DNA of 64,000 bases from FEN-299 sp963727765. GTDB taxonomy: Bacteria; Acidobacteriota; Vicinamibacteria; Vicinamibacterales; Fen-181. Position 1 is the first letter of the stretch, and each line of letters opens with the position of its first letter. Positions 27,065 through 35,161 of the stretch are shown here, piece after piece. The notes beneath the pieces are model-generated. The model worked only from the letters and a program-made list of their open reading frames with translations. It searched no databases and had not been told where the DNA came from. The translations under genes and the position numbers were made by a program. The stretch is taken from contig CAVSGZ010000007.1 of assembly GCA_963727765.1 (NCBI GenBank), forward strand, positions 186,001 to 250,000, given 5' to 3'.

Positions 27065-27826
27065 ATGGCACAGACCTCGCTGGCCCGCGCCGACCTCGAA
27101 GCGCTGCTGCGGGTCCGAAAACTCGACCGCACCCTCCAGCCGACAGGTGACGCCAACTCGGCCAACCGGGCTCCCGCACCATCCGACCGGGTCCTGCCCA
27201 CCGGCCTGGCCGCCCTCGACACGCGCCTGGGCGGCGGGCTGCCCCGCGGCCGGATGTCGGAAATCGTCGGCCCCCGGTCGTCGGGGCGGACCACGCTGAT
27301 GTGCGCGGCGCTTGCCGCGGCCACGGGGCGCGGGGAACTGGCCGCCCTTGTTGACCCGCTCGACACGTTCGATCCCGAATCGGCGGCCTCTTGCGGCGTG
27401 ACGCTCGAGCGCCTGCTCTGGATTCGCGGCGAAGGGATGACGGTCGGGCCCCTGTCGATCCAGGCGAAAGGGCAGGCCGACCGGGTGATGGACCGCGCCG
27501 TGAAGGCGCTCAACCTGGTGCTGCAGGCGGGCGGCTTCGACCTGGTCGTGATCGACTGCGCCGAGATCTCCTCAGAGACCATCCGCCGCCTGCCGTTCAC
27601 CACCTGGTTCCGGCTGCAGCGCGTCATCGAGGGGAGCCGCACAGCCTGCCTGCTCCTCGGCCCCGCGCCCATCGCGCGCTCAGCCTCCGGCGTGAGCATC
27701 CAGTTGACGACGGCCCGGCCGGGGCTGTGGACGCCGCCCCTGTTCCGCGGCCTGGACATCCAGGCGCGCATCGTCTGCGCCCGCGACGCCGACGATGGCC
27801 GGTGCCGTGTGGAGGCCAGGACATAA
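27065..27826 (+). CDS. imuA: ImuA, RecA-like mutasome accessory protein
   Basis: A 253-residue RecA-fold protein, the first gene of a damage-induced mutagenesis cassette. The phosphate loop reads GPRSSGRTT at residues 69-77. Arg75 stands where the Walker A Lys normally is, so ATP hydrolysis may be weak or lost. A Walker B-like strand is FDLVVIDCAE. ImuA works with ImuB and the error-prone DnaE2 polymerase to copy damaged DNA. The order imuA-imuB-dnaE2 with gaps of four and ten bases is the classic arrangement. Confidence 0.85.
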   Translation: MAQTSLARADLEALLRVRKLDRTLQPTGDANSANRAPAPSDRVLPTGLAALDTRLGGGLPRGRMSEIVGPRSSGRTTLMCAALAAATGRGELAALVDPLDTFDPESAASCGVTLERLLWIRGEGMTVGPLSIQAKGQADRVMDRAVKALNLVLQAGGFDLVVIDCAEISSETIRRLPFTTWFRLQRVIEGSRTACLLLGPAPIARSASGVSIQLTTARPGLWTPPLFRGLDIQARIVCARDADDGRCRVEART

Positions 27827-27830
27827 CCCC

Positions 27831-29264
27831 ATGTTCGCCTGCCTCTTCCAGCCCTCGTCGCAGTTCTCGCTGTTTGCGGCAGCCAGGCGTGCGGCTGATG
27901 CGACGCCTCATGTCACGGCGGACGGCGGCGCAGCCGGGTCGCTCGACGCGCTGGTGCGGGAGTTCTCGCCGCGGGTGCAGGCGCACCGGGACACGCTGGT
28001 GTCGCTCGACATCGGTGGCCTCGGGCGGCTGCTCGGCACGCCGGCGGATATCGGGGAGGAACTGACGCGAGCGGCGGAAGAGCGCGGGCTGAGCCCGCAG
28101 ATTGCCATCGCGCCCACGCGGACGGCGGCGTTGCTGCTGGCGCTCTCGCGGCCCGGGATCATCGTCGTGCCGCCGGGCGGCGAGCGTCGGGCCGTGGCGC
28201 CGCTGCCGCTTGGCGTGCTGCGGCAGTATCCGAGGGAGTTGTACGGGACCGACGACCAGTGCCAGCGGGTGATCGATCTGCTCAGGCGCTGGGGGCTGAG
28301 GACGCTTGGTGACCTGGCCGAACTGCCCGCCCGGCCGCTGTCGGAGCGGCTGGGGCAGGACGGCGTGGCCTGGCGCCGCCTGGCGCGCGGAGAGGATCTG
28401 CAGCCGCTGGTTGCCACCGAGACCGAGGCGCCGATCGAGGAGGCACTGGATCTGGAGTGGCCGGTGGAAGGGCTGGAGCCGCTCTCCTTCGTGCTCGCGC
28501 GCGTCTGCGAGCCGCTCAGCGAACGGCTGGCCTCGAGGGACCTGGCGGCCGTGGCGCTTCATCTCTCGTGCCGCCTCGTGTCGCGCGAAACGGAAACGCG
28601 CGACTTGCAGCTGCCGGCGCCGATGCGCGATCCGAAAGTGCTGCGGACGCTGTTGCTGCTGCACCTCGAGTCACATCCGCTCACCGGCGGCGTCGACCGC
28701 CTGGCGCTCCGCGTGGACGCGGCGCCGGCCCGCATCACGCAGTTCTCGCTGCTGGCGCGCGCCCGGCCCTTTCCCGAGCAGATGGCCACGCTGCTGGCGA
28801 GGCTGTCGGCGCTGATGGGCGAGAGCCGCGTCGGCGCCGCCGCGCTGGTCGACTCCCACCGGCCCGGCGCGTTTGCCATGACGCGCTTCACGGGGTGGAG
28901 CCGTGGCGAGCCCGAATCGGCCGGCGAGGGTCCGATGCGCGCGGACAGAGAAGTGCGGCCGGGGTTCCATCGCTTCCGCGTGCCGGTGCCGGCCCGGGTC
29001 ATGGTGCAGGCGGGGAAGCCGGTCCGCGTGACGACGGAGCGGCGGGGGCTCGATGGCGGATCGGTAGCGGCGTCGGCCGGGCCGTGGCGGACCTCCGGCG
29101 ACTGGTGGCTCATCAAAGGGGAAGGAGCCTGCCCTGAGCGAGCGCTGCGAATCGAAGGGTGGAGTCGCGACGAGTGGGACGTGGCGCTCTCCGACGGCGG
29201 CGTCTACCGCATCTTCCGCGACCGCTCGCGGGATCGGTGGTTCGTCGATGGGATTGTGGATTGA
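27831..29264 (+). CDS. imuB: ImuB, Y-family polymerase-like mutasome protein
   Basis: A 477-residue Y-family polymerase-like protein starting at the ATG at 27831, four bases after the imuA stop. The palm and little-finger regions are recognisable (SLDIGGLGRLLG, QIAIAPTRTAALLLA, LRRWGLRTLGDLAELP). The catalytic acidic pair of active Y-family enzymes (DxD and SxDE) is not seen, as is usual for ImuB. It acts as a scaffold bringing DnaE2 to the sliding clamp. A clamp-binding peptide was not located with confidence. Confidence 0.88.
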   Translation: MFACLFQPSSQFSLFAAARRAADATPHVTADGGAAGSLDALVREFSPRVQAHRDTLVSLDIGGLGRLLGTPADIGEELTRAAEERGLSPQIAIAPTRTAALLLALSRPGIIVVPPGGERRAVAPLPLGVLRQYPRELYGTDDQCQRVIDLLRRWGLRTLGDLAELPARPLSERLGQDGVAWRRLARGEDLQPLVATETEAPIEEALDLEWPVEGLEPLSFVLARVCEPLSERLASRDLAAVALHLSCRLVSRETETRDLQLPAPMRDPKVLRTLLLLHLESHPLTGGVDRLALRVDAAPARITQFSLLARARPFPEQMATLLARLSALMGESRVGAAALVDSHRPGAFAMTRFTGWSRGEPESAGEGPMRADREVRPGFHRFRVPVPARVMVQAGKPVRVTTERRGLDGGSVAASAGPWRTSGDWWLIKGEGACPERALRIEGWSRDEWDVALSDGGVYRIFRDRSRDRWFVDGIVD

Positions 29265-29274
29265 GTCGGAGACC

Positions 29275-32200
29275 ATGTCCCACGTCGAACTGCATGTCGC
29301 CTCCGCCTTCAGCTTCCTCGAAGCCGCCTCGCTGCCCGAGGCGCTCGTCGAGCGCGCGGCCGAGCTGGGCTATCCGGCCATCGCGCTGCTCGACCGCGAC
29401 GGCGTCCACGGCATGCCCCGGTTCCACAAGGCCGCCGCGGCGGCGGGCATCAGGGCGATCGTCGGGGCTGAGGTGACAATTGACGCGGCTTTCCGCCTCC
29501 CCCTCCTCATCGAATCCGCCACCGGCTACCAGAACCTCTGCCGCCTGCTGACGCGGATGAACCTCAGGTCGCCCAAGGGCGAGGGGGCGCTCGCGCTCGA
29601 AGAATTCGACGGCCAGGCGGCCGGGATGGTGGCGCTTGTCGGCCGCGAAGCGCTCAGCGGCGGGCGCCACGGCGTCGGCGGCCTGGTCGATCGCCTCGTG
29701 GGGATCTTCGGCCCGTCGAACGTCTGCGTGGAGTTGCAGCGCCACTTTCTCCGCGACGAGGAGGCCGACAACGAGGCGCTGCGCTCGTTGGCCTCCGCCT
29801 TTCACGTGCCGATCGTCGCCACAAACGGCGTGCGCTTCGCGGCGCCGGAGGACCGCCCGCTCTACGACGTGCTCACCTGCGTCCGCCACAAGACGACGCT
29901 CGACGCGGCCGGGCGGAAGCTGGCGGTCAACGCCGAGCGGTATCTCAAGCCGCGCGAGCAGATGGCGGAGCTGTTCCGGGACATTCCCGAGGCGGTGGCG
30001 AACGCCGAGGCACTGGCCGACCGCCTGCGCTACACGATGGCGGACATCGGTTACCGCTTTCCCGACTACCCGGTGCCCGCCGGCGAAACGATGGGGTCGT
30101 TCCTGCGGAAGCTGGCCGAGGCGGGAGCGCGCGAGCGGTATCGGCCGTACCACGACAGGGCGCGGGCGCAGATCGTGCGCGAGCTGGATCTGATCGACAA
30201 GCTGAAGCTCTCGGGCTACTTCCTCATCGTCTGGGACCTGGTGAACTTCTGCCGGCAGCAGGGGATTCTCGTGCAGGGCCGCGGGTCGGCGGCCAACAGC
30301 GCTGTCTGCTACAGCCTGGGGATCACGGCCGTGGACCCGGTGGGGATGGACCTGCTGTTCGAGCGGTTCCTCTCGGAGGAGCGCGGCGAGTGGCCCGACA
30401 TCGACCTGGATCTGCCGAGCGGCGACCGGCGGGAGCGCGTCATCCAGCACGTCTACGAGAAGTACGGGCCGCACGGGGCGGCGATGACCGCCAACGTCAT
30501 CACCTACCGCGGCCGCAGCGCCGCGCGGGAGGTGGGGAAGACGCTCGGCATCGACCCGGAGCAGGTGGACCGGCTCGCGAAGGTGATGCACCGGTTCGGG
30601 TTTCTTGACGAAGGCGAGGACCTGCCCCGGCACATGGAAGCGGCCGGCGTCGATCCCGCGCAGCCGCGCATGCGGCTGTTTGGTGAACTCTGGCAGCGGA
30701 TCCAGGATCTGCCGCGCCACCTCGGGCAGCACTCGGGTGGCATGGTGATCTGCCAGGGCCGCCTCGACGGCGTCGTCCCGCTCGAGAACGCCTCGATGCC
30801 CGGGCGCGTGGTCGTGCAGTGGGACAAGGACGACTGCGCCGACATGGGGATCGTCAAAATCGACCTGCTCGGCCTCGGCATGATGGCGGCGCTGCAGGAC
30901 TCGCTCGGGATGATCAACCGGCGGCGGTCGCGCGCGGAGACACCGCTTGGGCTCTGGAACATGCCGCCCGACGACCCGGACGTGTACCGGATGCTGCAGG
31001 CCGCCGACACGATCGGCGTCTTCCAGGTGGAGTCGCGGGCGCAGATGGCGACGCTGCCGCGCCTGAAACCCGAGCGGTTCTACGACCTGGTCGTCGAGGT
31101 CGCGCTCATCCGGCCCGGGCCGATCACCGGGCAGATGGTGCACCCGTATCTGAACCGCCGCGCCGGCCGCGAGACGGTGGTGTATCCGCACCCATCGCTC
31201 GAGCCGATCCTCGCGCGCACGCTCGGCGTCCCGCTGTTCCAGGAGCAGTTGCTGCGGATCGCGATGGTCGCCGCCGGGTTTACCGGAGGGCAGGCCGAGG
31301 AACTGCGGCGCGCGCTCGGCTTCAAGCGGTCCGTGCAGCGGATGAAGCAGATCGAGGTCAAGCTCCGCGCGGGGATGGCGCGAAACGGGATCACCGGCAA
31401 GGCGGCCGACCAGATCGTGCTGTCGATCACCTCGTTCGCGCTCTACGGGTTCCCCGAGTCGCACTCGGCCAGCTTCGCGCTGATCGTCTACGCGAGCGCG
31501 TACCTCAAGGCGCACTTCCCGTCGGCCTTCTACGCGGCGCTGCTCAACAACCAGCCGATGGGGTTCTACAACCCGGCCACGCTCGTCAAGGACGCGCAGC
31601 GGCACGGCGTGCGCTTCGCGCCGGTGGACGTGCAGCAGTCGGACTGGCCCTGCACGATCGAGGAGGACGGCACGGTGCGGCTCGGGCTGCGATACGTGGC
31701 GGGGCTCAGGGCGGAGATCGGACAGAGGATCATTGCCGGGCGTGCCGATCGCGCCGCCCCTGAAGGGGCGGCCTACGTACGAACGGTATCCCCTGCAGAG
31801 CCTTACGTAGGGCGGGCCTTCAGGCCCGCCGACGCGGCGCGTGCCGTACGGTTCCGCTCGGTCGAAGATCTCATCGCCCGCACCGGGCTCAACCGCGAGG
31901 AGCTGTCGGTGCTGGCGGAGATCGGCGCGCTCAACGCGTTCGGCTACACGCGGCGGGAGGCGCTGTGGCAGATCGAGCGCGCCATCAGGCCCACAGGGGA
32001 GCTATTCGCGGACGGGACAGAATCTTCAGAATCTCGCGATCTTGCGATCTCGCGATCTTGCGATCCCGCTTCGCCCAACGGCACCAATGCACCCGGTCTC
32101 CCTTCGCAAGCCCGTACTTCGCAACTTCGTACTTCTCTCGATGATGTCTGTCCTCTGCCCCCGATGTCTGCCGTCGAGCGCGTCGTGGCCGACTACGAAG

Positions 32201-32580
32201 GAACCGGCCTGACGATCGGGCCGCACCCGATGTCGCTGCGCCGCGAGGAAATGAGCCTGCGCGGCGCGCTTCGGGCGTCCGACCTCGCGCGCCAGCGGCA
32301 CGGCCGCCGCGTGCGCGTGGCCGGCGCCGTCATCACCAGGCAGCGACCCGGCACGGCCAAGGGGTTCGTCTTCCTGACGCTCGAGGACGAAACCGGCATC
32401 GCCAACATCATCATCAGGCCCGACCTGTTCTCCGAGCGCAAGCTGACGATCCTCCAGGAGCCGTTCCTGCTGGTCGAGGGGATGCTGCAGAACCAGGACG
32501 GGGTCACCTCCATCCGCGCCGAGCGCATGGAGGGGCTCGGCGGGCGGCAGGTGGAGGTGGAGTCGCGGGATTTCTACTAG
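29275..32580 (+). CDS. dnaE2: error-prone DNA polymerase III alpha subunit DnaE2
   Basis: A 1101-residue C-family polymerase. I chose the ATG at 29275 (GGAG ribosome site at -8) over one at 29248 that overlaps imuB. It has an N-terminal PHP domain (HVASAFSFLEAAS) and a polymerase core with PDIDLD at 374-379 and KIDLLGLG. The fingers carry FQVESRAQMATLPRLKP, and an OB-fold begins near residue 1010 (RVAGAVITRQRPGTAKGFVFLTLEDETG). The protein is a little longer than most DnaE2. Two stretches, about residues 827-852 and 915-960, are encoded by repeat-like DNA and look like in-frame insertions in surface loops. Confidence 0.93.
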   Translation: MSHVELHVASAFSFLEAASLPEALVERAAELGYPAIALLDRDGVHGMPRFHKAAAAAGIRAIVGAEVTIDAAFRLPLLIESATGYQNLCRLLTRMNLRSPKGEGALALEEFDGQAAGMVALVGREALSGGRHGVGGLVDRLVGIFGPSNVCVELQRHFLRDEEADNEALRSLASAFHVPIVATNGVRFAAPEDRPLYDVLTCVRHKTTLDAAGRKLAVNAERYLKPREQMAELFRDIPEAVANAEALADRLRYTMADIGYRFPDYPVPAGETMGSFLRKLAEAGARERYRPYHDRARAQIVRELDLIDKLKLSGYFLIVWDLVNFCRQQGILVQGRGSAANSAVCYSLGITAVDPVGMDLLFERFLSEERGEWPDIDLDLPSGDRRERVIQHVYEKYGPHGAAMTANVITYRGRSAAREVGKTLGIDPEQVDRLAKVMHRFGFLDEGEDLPRHMEAAGVDPAQPRMRLFGELWQRIQDLPRHLGQHSGGMVICQGRLDGVVPLENASMPGRVVVQWDKDDCADMGIVKIDLLGLGMMAALQDSLGMINRRRSRAETPLGLWNMPPDDPDVYRMLQAADTIGVFQVESRAQMATLPRLKPERFYDLVVEVALIRPGPITGQMVHPYLNRRAGRETVVYPHPSLEPILARTLGVPLFQEQLLRIAMVAAGFTGGQAEELRRALGFKRSVQRMKQIEVKLRAGMARNGITGKAADQIVLSITSFALYGFPESHSASFALIVYASAYLKAHFPSAFYAALLNNQPMGFYNPATLVKDAQRHGVRFAPVDVQQSDWPCTIEEDGTVRLGLRYVAGLRAEIGQRIIAGRADRAAPEGAAYVRTVSPAEPYVGRAFRPADAARAVRFRSVEDLIARTGLNREELSVLAEIGALNAFGYTRREALWQIERAIRPTGELFADGTESSESRDLAISRSCDPASPNGTNAPGLPSQARTSQLRTSLDDVCPLPPMSAVERVVADYEGTGLTIGPHPMSLRREEMSLRGALRASDLARQRHGRRVRVAGAVITRQRPGTAKGFVFLTLEDETGIANIIIRPDLFSERKLTILQEPFLLVEGMLQNQDGVTSIRAERMEGLGGRQVEVESRDFY
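31753..31776 (-). repeat. REP-like element inside dnaE2, unit 1
   Basis: On the minus strand it reads GTAG, then GCCGCCCC, TTCA, GGGGCGGC. A GTAG head followed by a perfect 8-bp hairpin with a TTCA loop is the layout of RAYT-associated REP elements. It faces the second unit at 31807-31830. Confidence 0.65.
31807..31830 (+). repeat. REP-like element inside dnaE2, unit 2
   Basis: GTAG head, then GGCGGGCC, TTCA, GGCCCGCC. It is inverted relative to unit 1, with 30 bp between them, giving a BIME-like pair. The whole pair is translated in frame as part of DnaE2. Confidence 0.65.
32032..32065 (+). repeat. 16-bp tandem repeat inside dnaE2
   Basis: TCTCGCGATCTTGCGA repeated twice exactly, plus two bases. 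It encodes part of a Ser/Asp-rich loop before the OB-fold. The surrounding 32015-32155 has no similarity to DnaE-type sequence and resembles intergenic repeat text. Confidence 0.6.
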
Positions 32581-32617
32581 GCCCTCGAACCGTCAGCTGT
32601 CAGTCGTCAGCCGGACT

Positions 32618-33112
32618 CTACTCCCTGTAATTCCCGAACTGCAGTTCGACGCCGAAGTCCTCGGCGCGCAGCAGCGACATCACCGTCTGCAACTCGTCGC
32701 GAGAAGGCGAGGAGATGCGCAGTTGGTCGCCCTGGATGGCCGGCTGCACCTTCCTCAGCTTGCGGTCCTTGATGAACTTGACGATCTCGCGGCCGGCCTC
32801 GGTCGGCACCCCCTGCTGCAGGGTAATGACGCGCCGCACGGTATCGTTGGCTCCGCGCTCGACCTCGCCGCGCTTGAGGTTCTTGAGCGGTACCTTCCGG
32901 CGCACCATCCTCGTTTCCACCACCTCCCACAGCGCCTGGAGCTTGAACTCGTCGTCGGCCGTGAGGGTGAGCGTGCCCTCGGTGCGGTCGAAGTCGATGG
33001 CCGCCTTCGAGCCCTTGAAGTCATACCGCTGGCTCACCTCTTTGCGGGCCTGGTTGACGGCGTTGTCGACTTCCTGCAGATCGACCTTGGAGGTGACGTC
33101 GAATGATGGCAT
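32618..33112 (-). CDS. yajQ: YajQ family cyclic-di-GMP/nucleotide-binding protein
   Basis: A 164-residue protein of the usual YajQ length. The ATG at 33112 starts the family N-terminus MPSFDVTSKVDLQEVDNAVNQA. Other conserved segments are RYDFKGSKAAIDF, KVPLKNLKRGEVERG and VQPAIQGDQLRISS. YajQ proteins bind c-di-GMP or RNA and act as cytosolic regulators. Given the PilZ-bearing polysaccharide synthase elsewhere in the window, this could be another c-di-GMP effector; that link is inference. Confidence 0.93.
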   Translation of the reverse strand: MPSFDVTSKVDLQEVDNAVNQARKEVSQRYDFKGSKAAIDFDRTEGTLTLTADDEFKLQALWEVVETRMVRRKVPLKNLKRGEVERGANDTVRRVITLQQGVPTEAGREIVKFIKDRKLRKVQPAIQGDQLRISSPSRDELQTVMSLLRAEDFGVELQFGNYRE

Positions 33113-33138
33113 GAGAGAGATCTTACTGTATCTCTGAC

Positions 33139-33164
33139 GCACGGGCCTGAAGGCCCGTGCCTAC
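33139..33164 (-). repeat. REP-like element upstream of yajQ
   Basis: On the minus strand: GTAG, GCACGGGCC, TTCA, GGCCCGTGC. It is the same design as the two units in dnaE2, with a 9-bp stem. It lies 27 bp upstream of the yajQ start, in the gap between the divergent yajQ and radical SAM genes. Confidence 0.65.
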
Positions 33165-33323
33165 CGAATAGCGGCCGAATGGTCACCCGATGGGCTGAAC
33201 GGGACACTCGGCGGGTTGAATGGGCAGGCAGGTGGTCCGGCGCCCTGAAAGCCTTGATTTCACAGGGCTTACGCCGACCTCGCTCTTGCGCCAGGCGTGC
33301 CGGGTCTGGTACCATGGCGCGTT

Positions 33324-34334
33324 ATGCGCAAGCTGCCCCTCGTGCAGTCGCTCCAGGTCATTCGGCAGGGCTCTCTCAACTGGCGCGCCCGACGCCCGAT
33401 CGTGGTGTCGTTCGAGGTCACCGACGCCTGCACCTGCTTCTGCAAGCACTGCGACCACGGCGGGCTGCGCGACATGTCGCGCGACATGAAGCCGGCCGAC
33501 TACAGCCGGTATATGCAGGTCCTCAAACCGGTCGTCGTCCAGGTGTCGGGCGGCGAGCCGCTCATGCGCGACGACCTGTCGGACGTCATCAGGGCCATCC
33601 GCCAGCCGAACAGCCTGCCGTTCATCATTCTCGTGTCGAACTGGTCGCAGATGACCATCGAGCGGTACAAGGAGCTGTGCGAGGCGGGCGTGGATCAGTT
33701 CAGCGTCAGCCTGGACTTTCCCGACGATCGGCACGACGACTTCCGCGGCCACGCGGGGCTCTACGAGCACCTGAGCCAGGTCGTGCCGGCGGCCGCGAAG
33801 CTGGGGTACGACAACATCTGCCTGAACAACTGCATCACGTCCGAGAACGTCGAGTACATCAACGCCGTCGCCGACAAGGCCAAGGAGTGGGGCGTCAACA
33901 TCAATTACAGCGCCTACTCGCCGCGCCGCACCGGCTGCCGCGACTACTTCCTGACGACTCCCCAGCAGCTCGATACGCTCAGGCGCGAGTTCGCGCGCCT
34001 GAAGACGCGGATCAACAGCCGCTGGGTGACCAACTCGATTACGACGATCGACGCGACCGAGAAGTACTTCGAGACCGGCGGAACGCCCGGCTGCAAGGCC
34101 GGCCTGCGCTGGCTCGTCGTCACCTGCGACGGCAAGATGCAGCCCTGCTCGATGCAGTTCAAGCGCTACGATCTCCACGAGCAGGCGAAGATGGTGAGCG
34201 AGTTCACCGCGCACAACACGTGCGACGAGTGCTACGTGGCCATCCGCTCGAGCCTGGACAAGCCGTTCGCACAGCTGCTGGCCGAGAACGTCAGCGGCTT
34301 CTTCTCCTTCAGCAGCGACACGCCGGGGCGGTAG
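33324..34334 (+). CDS. radical SAM protein with SPASM-like C-terminus
   Basis: A 336-residue protein starting at the ATG at 33324. The radical SAM [4Fe-4S] motif CX3CX2C is C36, C40, C43 (CTCFCKHC), followed by SGGEPLM near residue 82. The C-terminal part has GCKAGLRWLVVTCDGKMQPCSMQF and CDECYV, a SPASM-type auxiliary cluster region. It uses S-adenosylmethionine to make a radical; peptide maturation is common for SPASM members, but no precursor peptide is seen nearby. An extended -10-like TGGTACCAT lies about ten bases upstream. Confidence 0.87.
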   Translation: MRKLPLVQSLQVIRQGSLNWRARRPIVVSFEVTDACTCFCKHCDHGGLRDMSRDMKPADYSRYMQVLKPVVVQVSGGEPLMRDDLSDVIRAIRQPNSLPFIILVSNWSQMTIERYKELCEAGVDQFSVSLDFPDDRHDDFRGHAGLYEHLSQVVPAAAKLGYDNICLNNCITSENVEYINAVADKAKEWGVNINYSAYSPRRTGCRDYFLTTPQQLDTLRREFARLKTRINSRWVTNSITTIDATEKYFETGGTPGCKAGLRWLVVTCDGKMQPCSMQFKRYDLHEQAKMVSEFTAHNTCDECYVAIRSSLDKPFAQLLAENVSGFFSFSSDTPGR

Positions 34335-34482
34335 CGCCGGCTGCCGTCCGATCCGCGCCATACCGCTCAGGGTTAGAGCCCTGCGCTATCGGCGACATGG
34401 TCCTGCGCTATCCCGACGGCCGTTCTGCAGCACCTGTCCTGTCTGCCTCCTCACCGGAGGGTCTGCGCGGCGGATCATCAGC

Positions 34483-34488
34483 TACAAT
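34483..34488 (+). promoter_or_regulatory. -10-like box upstream of the esterase
   Basis: TACAAT ends ten bases before the ATG at 34499, again suggesting a very short leader. The same GCTACAAT string occurs at 60002-60009. No convincing -35 is seen. Confidence 0.35.
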
Positions 34489-34498
34489 CCTATGGCTG

Positions 34499-35158
34499 AT
34501 GCACGTCTTCTACCTGCATGGGTTCGGGTCGTCGCCTGAGTCGGGCAAGGCCGCGTTCCTGCGCGACCGGCTGTCGCCGTTGGGCGTCGTGCTGCAGACG
34601 CCGGATTTCAATCAGCCCGACTTCACCTCGCTCACGGCGACCCGAATGCTCGCGCAGCTTCGCGCGGCCATCGACGCGCTCCCCGATGGCCCGGTGGCGA
34701 TCTTCGGTTCGAGTCTGGGCGGGTTCGTGGCCATCCATGCCGCAGCGGGCCAGCCCGCCGGCACGACACATCCGATCACGCGGCTCGTCCTGCTCGCGCC
34801 CGCGGTCGACTTCGCCTCCGGACGCGACGGCTGGCTGACGGGTGCGGAGCTCGAAGACTGGCGCCGGACGAACCGGCGCGACGTGTTCCACCACGCCTAC
34901 GGGCGAACGCTGCCTCTTGGCTGGGCGCTCTACGAGGACGCGCACTCGTACGACGCGTTCGCCGCGCGGTTCGACATCCCCACACTGGTGTTCCAGGGTT
35001 CGCGTGACGAGGTGGTGAACCCGGATCGGGTGAAGACGTGGGCGGCCCAGCGGCCGAACGTCACCCTGCGGATGGTGGACGACACGCACCAGTTGCAGGA
35101 GAGCCTTCAGGCGATCTGGCGGAAGAGCGCGCCGTTTCTCGGTCTTGTCGGGAACTAG
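34499..35158 (+). CDS. alpha/beta hydrolase, YqiA-like esterase
   Basis: A 219-residue hydrolase beginning MHVFYLHGFGSSPES. A long frame runs upstream through the radical SAM gene in another frame, but only this part is hydrolase-like. The nucleophile is Ser72 in GSSLGG, the Asp lies in FQGSRDEVVNP and the His in DDTHQL. Size and motifs match the UPF0227/YqiA group of small cytosolic esterases. The next gene begins three bases after the stop. Confidence 0.85.
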   Translation: MHVFYLHGFGSSPESGKAAFLRDRLSPLGVVLQTPDFNQPDFTSLTATRMLAQLRAAIDALPDGPVAIFGSSLGGFVAIHAAAGQPAGTTHPITRLVLLAPAVDFASGRDGWLTGAELEDWRRTNRRDVFHHAYGRTLPLGWALYEDAHSYDAFAARFDIPTLVFQGSRDEVVNPDRVKTWAAQRPNVTLRMVDDTHQLQESLQAIWRKSAPFLGLVGN

Positions 35159-35161
35159 CAG

